Part shown: positions 34,850 through 44,900 of the stretch, piece by piece | How the letters are laid out: each line of letters begins with the position of its first letter | Position numbering within the stretch: position 1 is the stretch's first letter | Assembly: GCA_012934845.2 (NCBI GenBank) | Contig: WNNJ02003609.1 | Coordinates: forward strand, 1 to 64,000 | Direction: 5' to 3' | From: Pomphorhynchus laevis | Taxonomy: Eukaryota > Acanthocephala > Palaeacanthocephala > Echinorhynchida > Pomphorhynchidae | Length of the DNA stretch: 64,000 bases | Notes under the pieces: model-generated | Database searches by the model: none | The model's input: only the letters and a program-made list of their open reading frames with translations | Told to the model about the DNA's origin: nothing | Program-made: the position numbers and the translations under genes

Positions 34850-35285
34850 TATTAAATTGTGCAGTCATTGCTACAATTGAAAGTTTTGATGACATTTTAC
34901 TTTGCTCTTATCCTATTTATAAGCCAACTGCAGTACGCTCCATTTCAGTGTTGGTGGACCTCGTAAGCTACTGATCCAATACCTACGTTTCATGTTTCGG
35001 TTCTTTAAATGTTGACTAACGATTACTCGACTAGTCTGCTTTTATTGGCATTTAGATTTAACGAAAGAATTTTTTGTAACATTTTGCAAAATTAATTGAA
35101 ATCATTTCTGATTTCAAATTAAATTAACGTTGATATCGAAAAGTGATACCTTCAATTTTAAAACCTACATCTTTTTCCTAAAATGAAAAAATCTTGTTCT
35201 TTTTAGGTTAATTATTTAATCATCTTTTTCTTTCTTAGGTTAATTAAATTGTACAGTCATTGCTACAGTTGAAATTTTTTGATGG
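34850..35285. repeat. Direct repeat pair of about 50 bp
   Basis: 'aggtttattaaattgtgcag' (34853) and 'aggttaattaaattgtacag' (35229), each followed by 'tcattgctaca.ttgaaa', are 376 bases apart. The intervening sequence has no coding content. It may be a small duplication or the ends of a decayed element. Confidence 0.55.
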
Positions 35286-36180
35286 TACTGCGCGTTAATC
35301 TGCAACGATTTAATTTACAGTCCCTGATTTAATTTACAGTCACAACCTAATCCTTAGCCACAACTGTGGATTATGGCTGCGGCTGTGGACTACGACTGTG
35401 AACTAAAGCAATCCTGAGCAGTTCCTAATTGTTCGTTTGATGCTCCAAGTATTTTAATTGTTTTTAAAGATATAGACATTGCGAGCACCTTCGATAGACT
35501 TTGTGTGTACTTGCCATGATAGATTATAGGTAAATTTAATGCTTTAACTGATTAACTATCACAAGATAATAATTGTGTAATGTTAAATGCATTAGTCTCT
35601 TAACCTGATTATATTATTATTTTTGATTTTTCAATGTTTTGACTAATGCAATTGTCGAAATGCAATAGTCGAAAAACATGAATTTATAATTTAACTGCCT
35701 CATTCTAAGCTAAATTGATGTTTTAGTACGTCATAATAATGTGACTACCTTTAATATCATCTGCATATTTTATGCATCGTGATATGTTAACAGTACTCGT
35801 AAAAACATTCACGAAGAACACGAAGAATAGGGGATAATGGACTTCGTTGAGGCACTATAACGCCAATCTAATATGTAATCCAGATCAATGTTTCCCAAAC
35901 GGGTGTATGCACCCCCAAGGGGCATTTGAGTTTTCTAAGGGCTCAAATCAAGAATTTCAAATAAGTTTTAAACCTTTTTTATTATTTTTTAAAGATGTAA
36001 CCTTTTATAAAAGTTGTAAGGCTATAAATTGTTTTTTAAATGTTAAATATAATATATATGTGTAAAACTTAGAAAAAATATCAATTTTTATTGCCATTTC
36101 TTTAAGTATTTGTTTAGTTTATATGCATAATTCAAAGCTCTTGATTTGAACTATTTTTTGCTGAGAAATTAATTTTTAGA
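35286..36180. other. Unassigned stretch before the hAT remnant
   Basis: 35290-35480 is less AT-rich with imperfect repeats of 'ctgtgga.ta.g.ctg'; 35860-36180 may be 5' untranslated or terminal sequence of the hAT element. Nothing firm. Confidence 0.35.
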
Positions 36181-36689
36181 ACTTAACATTTTTAGTTTTT
36201 CATTTTTTAGAACACCCTATATGAGCACTGAAAATAAGAAAAAAGTTCGCAGTATTCCGAGGATTTTCTTAAATTTGGATTCATTCCTGCTTTTAATGAT
36301 ATCCGATTGCCTTTCTGTCTTAAATGTCAACAATCTTTATGTAATGATTCAATGAAAAAATGTCGCATTGAAGCACATCTGAGGTCAAAGCATGAAAATC
36401 AAATCAACTCGGGTTTAGATTACTTTAAAGAATTAAAGGATGAATTTGGAAGGACTACGATTAAATCATTATTCGCCGCTCAAACATAACTGCAAATCAT
36501 ACTATTAAGGCTACTTATAAAATTTCTAAGCTTATTGCAAAAACTGGTAAGGATCATACTATAGGAAGAAATCTTATAGGAAATCCATGTATTTCGGCAT
36601 TTTTGAAAATTGTTAAGGGAAATAAGATTACGACGTTAAATCTATGCATCTTAGTAACAATACTGTTAGTAGTAGAATACATCAAAACA

Positions 36690-36785
36690 GTTAACTGAGT
36701 GCCAATCAGCTAGAATGATCAGCTTTTGGCACTCAGCTAACTGAGTGCCAAATCAGCTAGAATAAGTGCCAAGGTCAAAGAATAG
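36690..36785. repeat. Small repeat insertion inside the hAT remnant
   Basis: Two copies of 'taactgagtgccaa.tcagctagaat' flank 'gatcagcttttggcactcag', giving both direct and inverted 'tgagtgcca/tggcactca' words. It sits between SRIHQ and VEKLKV of the transposase frame. Confidence 0.55.
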
Positions 36786-37529
36786 TTAGTAGAAAAGTTA
36801 AAGGTGAGAGAATTCTCACTTCAAATGGATGAAACAACATTGAGGGACAGCGAGGCAGTATTGATGAATTGTGCTAGATACATCGACAATAGAGATTTTT
36901 GTGAAGAAATGCTTTTTTGTAAATCTTTGGAAACTTAAAGGCTATTTGACACAACTTAAAGGCTATTTAACAACAAAAAATATACCAATAAAAACATAAC
37001 ATTTTGTGTTTCAGATGGTGCTCATAATATGATGTGTAAACATATAACGGCTGTTTAAAATGGATAAAAAATGAAAATCCTGAAATGCTCGTGTTACACT
37101 ATGCCATTCACAGCGAAAACTTAGCCGCTAAAAATATTTCTCCTGTTCTTAGTGAGATATTAAGATCTGTAGTGAAATGTATTAATTTTATCAAGGCTAA
37201 CTTGAAAACAGAGCGCCTTTTTAAAATGTTTTGTGAATGACAAAGTGCAGACTACGTGAAACTTTTACTTCACACTGATGTAAGATGGCTTTCAAAAGGA
37301 AACTGCCTATAAGAGATTTATGGAGCTATTTGATAATGTTAAAGATTTTTTAAAGGACAACCCTGAAATCAATAAAATTTTAACAGGCTACGGTAAAACA
37401 TTTGTCAGTTGATATTTTTGAAAAGCTTTATATACTAAACAATCACCTTCAAGGGAGAGATAAAACTATTATTGATCTAAAAGCAAATATTTATGTTTTT
37501 ATTGCTATTATTGATTTAAACCAAGATTT

Positions 37530-37725
37530 AAGTAGCTGTCGAGTCAATCGGCGCCTTAAAATGTGAAGCCACCGCCCTCTTTGAACTAATTGGGAAGCGA
37601 TTGAGGCTAGCTACAAACGACGGCCAGGCAAAATCCAATTTCCTACAGCGCATAAGTGCTGCAATTCAGCGGGGAAATTCAGCATGCGTCAGGGAGAGTC
37701 TTATGCAATCTTGATTCCGAAGCCC
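37530..37725 (+). mobile_element. REL-LINE C-terminal shard inserted in the hAT remnant
   Basis: Translates as AVESIGALKCEATALFELIG, KRLRLATNDGQAKSNFLQRI, SAAIQRGNSACVRESL, the extreme C-terminus typical of element B-like proteins (compare FQRVSVALMRGNAKAIL in element B). A notably GC-richer island in the hAT sequence. Confidence 0.65.
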
Positions 37726-38641
37726 AATGATCCCCTACTTTTTATTAAACGTTATCTAAGTAATAATATGGGGCTCATTTGCGGGCAACCATTCAATTGT
37801 ATTTTGAGATAATAATAATTGATTTTGAAGGAAAACTTTGAAAAGTTTTTTTTGACTCAATAAATGTGAAGTAAGTGATAATGGTATATTTATTATATCA
37901 AATCATATGGAGCAGTTATCTACTGAATTGAAAGAAATATTTTCTGATTTGAAAGAATTTCTTTTCCCAACATGGCTAACTCAGCCAATGGTGACAGATC
38001 ATTCACTTATTGCCAATGCTCAGTATCAAGAAGAACTTGCAGAAATGCAAAACGGTGTGTCTGTTAAAGCGTTATTTGATATAGGACGAGTGATGACATG
38101 GCTTTGCGATGAAACAGGCAAAATATAGAAGGTTGGATATGTATGCTAAAAAATTATTACAATTTCCTATCTCCTATTTATGTGATTTGGATTTATTGGT
38201 AAAGAAAATAAATAGGTTGAATATTAGACCGAGGAAACTTAAGACTAAAGTTGACTAAATTGGAACCAAACATAAAATATCATCAGTAAGAACTTAGATA
38301 AAGTATTCTATTAAATAATTGGGATATATTACTAAAAAGCAGTTTAAAATATATTAAATTAAAAAAAATTAAGAATTCTCCATTGGGAAAAATATTGGGA
38401 AATTTTTAATTTTTTAATTTTCCCAATTAAAAAATTGGGAAACACTGGTCTATATGCTCGACACATTGTTTTTTACTTACATATGATGCGATTAATTTAA
38501 GATGCCACAAACAAAATTCTATTTTGACAGCTTATCAAACAATAAGTGATGTGAAACACGATCAAACATACTTGGCATACACATACACTAATTGCACCAT
38601 AGAATGCTGATCAAGTTTCTCAATAAGATAAAATTCAAAAT

Positions 38642-39520
38642 ATGTGTAGTGTACAAGTAATTTCGGAGCTATCAAATGATAGTCAATTTCAAGCAAATTC
38701 TAACAGAATTCCAACCGAAAAAGAGGTTTATACTAGATGCTCTTCTACTCAAAGTCATAGCGATAAGGTTAGTAATGTTTTGTTATCTTCAGGCGATGGG
38801 GAGGTGCTTCCCCCCATCCCGAAAAAGAGGAACTCGATTTTAATTAAAGTAACAAGACCTATAGAAAGGGATCAACTATACAATAAATTTCTGAGAAATT
38901 TCTCGCTTCTATATAAGAACAGGATTTTATTTAATTCTGTAAAGATACACCCCTCCGAGGTGAAAATTTCTTTTGTAACATCTGATCTCGCAATGAAATA
39001 CGCGGAATATTTTTCCGAGAATCTTACAGAATTCGGTGAACTTACCATAAAGCCTATCCTGGCTTCGATCAAAGTTACCAATCTACCATGTTCAATGGAT
39101 GAAGATGACAAGCAATCGTTTATGGCAACCTTCAAAGTTTCCAGTCTGAGACCAATCGTGGGTAGGGACGGGAACCCTATCCCGGTTGGCTTTTGTAGTG
39201 CGCCAGTGGAGTTAGCTGAAACTCTATCAAAATCATCATCCAACCCGTTTATGGGGTTCAACATTCGGTTCTCAATAACCGAAATAGACGAATTAACCTA
39301 CCCCACTGCAGCCGATGCCACAAATGGGGTCACTGGGCTTCCAGCTGCAGTGGGATCCCTACATGTGGTATCTGCGGATCAGCCTCTTGTCTATCTCTGT
39401 CGTCGAATGACCGTTGCTCGCCCCCCCCATTCATGTTCAAACTGCGGGGGGAGCCATCCTGCATGGCGTAGGAGCTGCAGTAAGTTCAAGGCGTACAGAA
39501 GCCTTTATTCGTCCGGTTAA
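38642..39520 (+). mobile_element. Jockey-like LINE (element E): ORF1 gag-like protein
   Basis: An intact 292-codon frame starting at an ATG at 38642. The central region (ILIKVTRPIERDQLYNKFLR, KVTNLPCSMDEDDKQSF) resembles the RRM-like part of Jockey ORF1 proteins, and the C-terminus has a zinc knuckle HSCSNCGGSHPAWRRSC. It would bind the element's RNA. It is followed at once by the linker frame and endonuclease, so this is the 5' half of an element rather than a host gene. Confidence 0.85.
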
Positions 39521-39542
39521 ACCTACAACTTCCTTCTAATGT

Positions 39543-39860
39543 GTGGCCGCACCGCGGATGGATGACTCAGAGATATCCCGGTTGATGGATATAAAGATAG
39601 CAGAGTCACATAGAAGGTTGGAAAACTTTATACTAATGGCCATGGGTGCTATCAACACGAATCCCACGATTCCAGTGGCATCTGTTCTTCCAGAGTCAAA
39701 ACAGAGAGGGGCCTCGGCCCATGCCGTCCCCCCGATCAATATCGGGAAGCTTATTCGACGTATGACTAAGGGAAATGATGATATTGCCCAGGGGCAAGTA
39801 CCTTCCTTGGAGGGGACTAGTGGTGGGAAGGGCAACCTTCCTGCACCTAGCTTTGTCTAG
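39543..39860 (+). mobile_element. Element E: ORF1 C-terminal extension
   Basis: Open frame continuing after the ORF1 stop in another frame, with MDDSEISRLMDIKIAESHRR and a Pro/Gly-rich end. Probably the ORF1 tail displaced by a frame change, or a short separate ORF. Confidence 0.5.
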
Positions 39861-39893
39861 GTAGGCAATCCCCCATCCAACTAATCCATCACA

Positions 39894-40556
39894 ATGCAGA
39901 GTACTCGTGAGCCTTTTTCACTGAATATCCTTCAGTGGAATTCGGAAGGTGCTTCTGCCCTTAGACTTCTATCTGGTAAAGATGCAGATGTTATAGTCCT
40001 TCAGGAGACGCGGTCTATCCGTCTCCCCCAGGACATTACTCGATTTATCCCAAAGCATATATGTTCCCACTATACTCCGTACATAACCCCACCTCACTCC
40101 TCTTCATCTCAAGAACTCTTGACCTTAGTTAAGTGCTCATTAAGGTCCTCCCTCCTATTAAACTACTCATGTCCATCCCTTTCTTGTTTAGTAGTTTCAC
40201 TCAGTAAGAACGGTAAACGCATAAGTCTAGCCAATGTCTACATCCGTCCAGGGGAAATTCACAAGAACCGTGACCTCCTGGATAGTATTATTGACAGCGA
40301 TTATGACATGATACTTGGGGATTTCAACGACAGAACTGGTCGTTGGATCAATGCAGCACTTCGCAGAGCTAGGAACGGTTATCTTATTCACAAACCCCCG
40401 TCACCTACCTTTTATTGCACATCAACAAATTCTATCCTCGACATTTTACTGCTTCACTCTAGGTGGTTGTTAAAACCCTTCTGCACTGAGCAGTCGCGCC
40501 AGCAATTGTCCACCTCTCACGACCTCATTGGGGCACTTGGGCTATCTCGGGATTAG
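39894..40556 (+). mobile_element. Element E: ORF2 endonuclease; RT missing
   Basis: ATG at 39894 opens an apurinic-type endonuclease: LNILQWNSEG, VIVLQETR, ANVYIRPG, MILGDFND, DILLLHS, STSHDLIG. All active-site blocks are present. The frame stops after about 220 codons and no RT follows, so the copy is 3'-truncated or deleted. GC content is high compared with neighbours. Confidence 0.85.
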
Positions 40557-40832
40557 TCTTCTCAAGAGGACGTCCCCCAGAGCAAAGGCTAAGGTTTCTT
40601 AAGCTCCTCGTCTCTCGTTTACCAAGCATAGTCCGCGCCGATTGGATTCTTCGGGGGGGGGGGTGAAAGACCCCGGGTGGTTCAGTCGGAAGGCGGCGTG
40701 TTGGATCGGTTGGGGGGATCAGAAGTGAACCCGCTTCATCATCGGGTACCCCAACGTCTTTCGACAACTCGATCTTGTGGCTTTTACGTGTTCTTACAGA
40801 AAATTTAATGTATAGTGAATGCTCGAGGTTTT
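40557..40832. other. GC-rich tail of element E
   Basis: Contains a G9-10 run and 'ccccgggtggttcagtcgga'; probably a shard of the LINE's 3' end joined to the endonuclease by internal deletion. No RT motif is seen. Confidence 0.4.
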
Positions 40833-40878
40833 GGGCGTGTGCATTGCAAACTCGATAGAGTTTGCAATGCACACGCCC
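40833..40878. repeat. Perfect 21-bp hairpin
   Basis: Arms of 21 bases (gggcgtgtgcattgcaaact plus c) are perfect reverse complements separated by the 4-base loop 'gata'. Confidence 0.9.
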
Positions 40879-40989
40879 CAAATATGATTTGTATCATATA
40901 ATAATATTTTTTTAACATAAAAATTTTTCGTCAGCAATAAATGTTCAATAGAATAAATGTTCAGTTGAATTCAAACAATTCGATGTATG

Positions 40990-41250
40990 TTTTCATTTAT
41001 GTATCATAAATGAAACGTTTGAGTATTCTGAATTGTGTGCGGAAACAGGCCAATACAACTGGTGACATGCAATCCTAACTAATAAACGCAGCTCAGTGAT
41101 ACATTCAGCATATGCTGCTGTTCGTTTCTTTGAAAGTTTAAGTGCTAACGATTTCAGCATTATTGAGGTCGTCGGTCCCATACCACAACTTGCTGATACA
41201 ACAAACGGGCAAAAGGAGATGTTTTCTATTTCTATTATTGACTAATCACT
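40990..41250 (-). mobile_element. REL-LINE family F, C-terminal shard
   Basis: Minus-strand: IIEIENISFCPFVVSASCGM, GPTTSIMLKSLALKLSKKRT, AYAECITELRLLVRIACHQL. It corresponds to [20 protein letters not shown] and what follows in the copy at 49224-50361. It lies just downstream of the FoxP stop codon and in the same orientation as FoxP, so it may form part of the transcript's 3' end. Confidence 0.7.
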
Positions 41251-41719
41251 GGCCTAAAGGCTCTTTTACTTTGAAAATAATGAATTAAAATATTAATATC
41301 AATAATATGATCTCGGTCGTATTATAATATTATAAAATAATTTAAATATTAAGATTATATTAAATATATAATTTTTTAATATTTTACATTTTTATGATAA
41401 ATATTTTTTTCATACTACATTCAGAGACTAGCGTTTATGAATACGTAATTGAATTAATTCATTAAACTAGCGTTTTGCCTTATCGCGCCGTGAATTTTAA
41501 ATAAGCTTCATTGAATTAAAATTCCCAGTCATAGGAAAATAAATTGAGGATCATGCACGGTTTTCGGAAATTTCGGAAAATTTGCTACATTGTAAAATTA
41601 ACAGATAAAATAGCAATTACAGATAAAACAGAATTGGCAACAGAATGTACACAAAATATTGTAACAATTGAGGATGAGGTGAAGAGTATAATCTACACTG
41701 AATTCAGTTGCTGTCTGTT

Positions 41720-41989
41720 TTAAGAGCTCATATGGTAATTATCGCTGTTTTGATTTTCTTCACAAGTTTCACTAACAGAATAGTCAGCAAACTTGTGTTT
41801 GTTTCCTGGAAACAATTCCTTACCCTCCGACAAATTGTCTTCATTTACATTGAAATCTGGAGTCATGTCCACGTCGTATTTGAATTCACTCTGTAAGCCT
41901 TCATCAGTTGAAGTACAATACGAAGAGCGTCTACGTATAAATGGTGATCTATCTTGACTTTTATTACTAGAAAAATCTACAGCTTGCAG
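41720..41989 (-). CDS. FoxP: FoxP exon 8 (terminal coding exon)
   Basis: Acceptor 'tttactttttag' style at 41990-41991, phase 0, ends at TAA (41720-41722). Encodes 89 residues rich in Ser, Asp, Glu and Asn ([38 protein letters not shown]). Vertebrate FOXP proteins also end in an acidic tail, but no residue-level similarity is clear. An opposite-strand open frame at 41708-41896 is its shadow. Confidence 0.65.
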   Translation of the reverse strand: MQAVDFSSNKSQDRSPFIRRRSSYCTSTDEGLQSEFKYDVDMTPDFNVNEDNLSEGKELFPGNKHKFADYSVSETCEENQNSDNYHMSS

Positions 41990-44900
41990 CTAAAAGTAAA
42001 ATCTAAATGATTTTAAATAAAATAGACTTGTTTAAAATAGTGATAAAATAAAATTTGAGAAATGTCCACTTTTCTACAGAGGAAACCAACGATGAAATAC
42101 TGATACACAACTCTACTGATTTTGTAGTGTGCTAGTAAAGATAAGCAACTTCCAATCAACTTCCGTATTAACACATATAGCGTTAGGATAACTCGGAATA
42201 TGCATGCTTCCTCTTATAAGACTCTGTGTAGACTGTCTTCATTATCCAGGACCTTAGAGATTGGAAAACAAGGTTTCTGGCTATGATTAATTCAATGATT
42301 TATTAATTATGATAAAGTATCACACTTTTTCAAATATATTTATGCTGTTTTAAGTCTCGTTTAAGTCTTGGTTTGCCCAAAGTATTTGACTGGGCAATTC
42401 ATACATGAAATTTCAAAAATGACATTAGTTGACCCATATTTCGGATCGTACTTAAATAGACGGCTACAGTAGCTTTATTTAAATGATAGAAGGAATTATT
42501 TACTGGCAAATACTGCACGTATGAATACTTGTTGCTCACTCGAGCATGCTTTCAAAGAATTACTATTAATTTCATCCATGACAACGGCTAATTGCTTGAC
42601 GTGTTGTCCTATAGCAAAATCTCTAGATTTCAACATTTTTGAAATTCGCAGGAATGTATATGTTAACAATTAGGGTCGAACATATGTTAAAAGTTCGATC
42701 ATAAAGTGTTTAGCGGGCATAATTTCGCACTAAGTGAATACAAGCGTATTTCAATTTGTTGGACACAAGACTATATTAGGTTTCCTATATACGTCCTTAG
42801 TAATGCTATTGTTTATTTTTTTATCTATACGTATAGGAATGAAATCCCACCGTCAGTATTTTCTCGTACTACACTCCATTGTATAAATGGATCACGGTTA
42901 ATCAATAATTTTATAATAAGAAAATAAAATTAATTAATTTAGGTATTTGATCAATTTTAATAAAAACTAGTAAAATTTTTATTTTATTAATACAGAATAA
43001 ATTTATTTAAATAAATATTTGAATTTTTCAAATAAAATAAATCTATCTTCATTTTTTCCAATAAAACTATATAATTAAATCAGCTAACTGAGTCTACGTA
43101 TTTAATATAATTATAAAATAAAATAAACAAAACATAATAATGCTAAATCAAAATTTAATAATTGAATAATAAAATTAATAATTGTTTTTAGATTTTCTAT
43201 AATTTAAATCAAGTTAAAATAAAAAATTGAAATTTAAAATAAACGTCATTTTTATAAATAGACTAATAAATAACAGAAAGTTTGAATATATCACAATATA
43301 TGTATTTAATCCAAACATATATTGTTCGGGCGATAGATTTTTAGATTTTCTATAATTTAAATAAAGTTAAAAAAAAATAAAAAAAAAAATAAAAAATAAA
43401 AAATAAAAAATAAAATTTAAAATAAACGTCATTTTTATGAATTGACTAATAAATAACAGACGTTGTATCAGAATAAGAATTAGAGGTCATCAGGAGGAAC
43501 TGCTATGCTATCAGGTTTCGGCCCCTAACTCCTCTACCCAACATAGCAGCGGGGCCAAATACATGCTAATGATGTATTTCCTCTGAAATAACTATCTAGT
43601 ATCTTATTCTAATGCAAAGTATATTATTTATTATCAATCCATAAAAATTTGCCACTTAAGAGTTTAAATTTATTCTTTATATTATTGTGTTGATTTATAT
43701 ATTTTACTATTTTCTGCTTGATGTTATTTTTATAGTAACCTAGTTTAAAATATGTATCTATTAAATTATTTAAATGATTTTGAAGAAAGCCAATATCATT
43801 ACATATTGTTGCAATTCTTAAAATTTCATTATTTAATGTATTATATTTTATATTATATGGTATGCATGAATGCTCATGCAAAAATATGTTTCTTGTAAAT
43901 TTAAATATGTCATCTTTACGATATAAATTAATAGTAGTTTTAGTTAACGTTAATTTAATGTTCATATCTAGATATACACCTTCTTTATCATTAATATTGG
44001 TTTTGTTAAGAACAAGGCTTTCTGGATAAATGTGCTCACTAATTGAATAAAAATTATTAGAATTAAATACACATATATCATCAATGTATCGAAACATATA
44101 TTTCATATATTTATATTGTTTAGATTTAGTTTTTACACAGTTATGAACAAATTCATATTCTATAAAGCTTAAAAACAAGTCAGCTATAATTGGGCTACTA
44201 TTACCACCCATTGGAACACCTTTTACTTGTAGAAGAATATTATGAGTTTAGAAGAATATTAGAGTTTAGAATATTATGAGTTTAGAAGAATAGAAGAATA
44301 TTATGAGTTTAGAATATTAGAGTTTAGAATATTATGAGTTTAGAAGAATAGAAGAATATTATGAGTTTAGTATTTAGTATTCTTAAAAACCGTTTTCATT
44401 AAAAAAATCATTTTTATTGTAAAAAATAAAAGTCGATGCAGAATAAATATTATCTTGTCACAAATTTTCGACTATTATGACAGTTATTTTCAAGTGTTAT
44501 GTCTTTATATGAAAAAGAGAAAGTGATGTTACATCCAATAATAAGAGGAAGAAACCAACGATGAGATACTGATATACAATTTTATCGGATTTCATCAAAA
44601 ACTGGTTGAATTAAACCTGATGTTCTCTTATCGGGACATACGAAATGACGTGGAGCATCATTTTGTATGGCGCGACAAGAGACCACCCTAGTGATTCTAA
44701 GAAGATTTTCACGTACATTTTATTTTCTTTTTAACTATGGACATTGTTTTCTGTTTTAACATTCTTAGCTTGTATTTTAGATTGAAAAAGTTTGAATAAA
44801 CGAAACGTTTTAAATATCTTTGATTTACTGTCTTAATTCAGATTAAGGGTAGTTCTGTTTTTCGAGCTTTAGATATTGTTTAAGGGTGTGTTAAGGTACC

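Larger units (their letters stand above)
36200..38420 (+). mobile_element. hAT transposase remnant (ZBED5-like)
   Basis: Plus-strand fragments in correct order: BED-type finger (CLKCQQSLCND...AHLRSKH), KATYKISKLIAKTGKDHTIG, LQMDETTLRD (first catalytic Asp region), FCVSDGAHNMM, HSENLAAKNISPVLSE, LLLHTDVRWLSKGNC (the hAT 'RW' block), KANIYVFI, and the C-terminal dimerisation part (LSTELKEIFSDLKEFLFPTW). Many stops and frame changes are present, and two foreign pieces interrupt it (36690-36785 and 37530-37725). It is inactive. Terminal inverted repeats and target duplication could not be fixed. Confidence 0.82.

Noticed and set aside
34850-35285. Terminal direct repeats of a small LTR-type element
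   Set aside because: Only about 50 bases repeat, the ends lack the usual terminal dinucleotides and nothing in between is coding.
41708-41896. Plus-strand 62-codon open frame
   Set aside because: It is the opposite strand of FoxP exon 8.
43470-43582. Hammerhead ribozyme in the Penelope-like 3' region ('gaaac' and 'ctgatga' both occur in the sense strand)
   Set aside because: The two core blocks are in an order and spacing that would need an open stem II, and the bases next to them do not pair (C opposite C). I could not draw stems I-III, so only the pseudoknot observation is kept.
44228-44375. CRISPR-like array
   Set aside because: Irregular short tandem units without spacers, in an animal genome.
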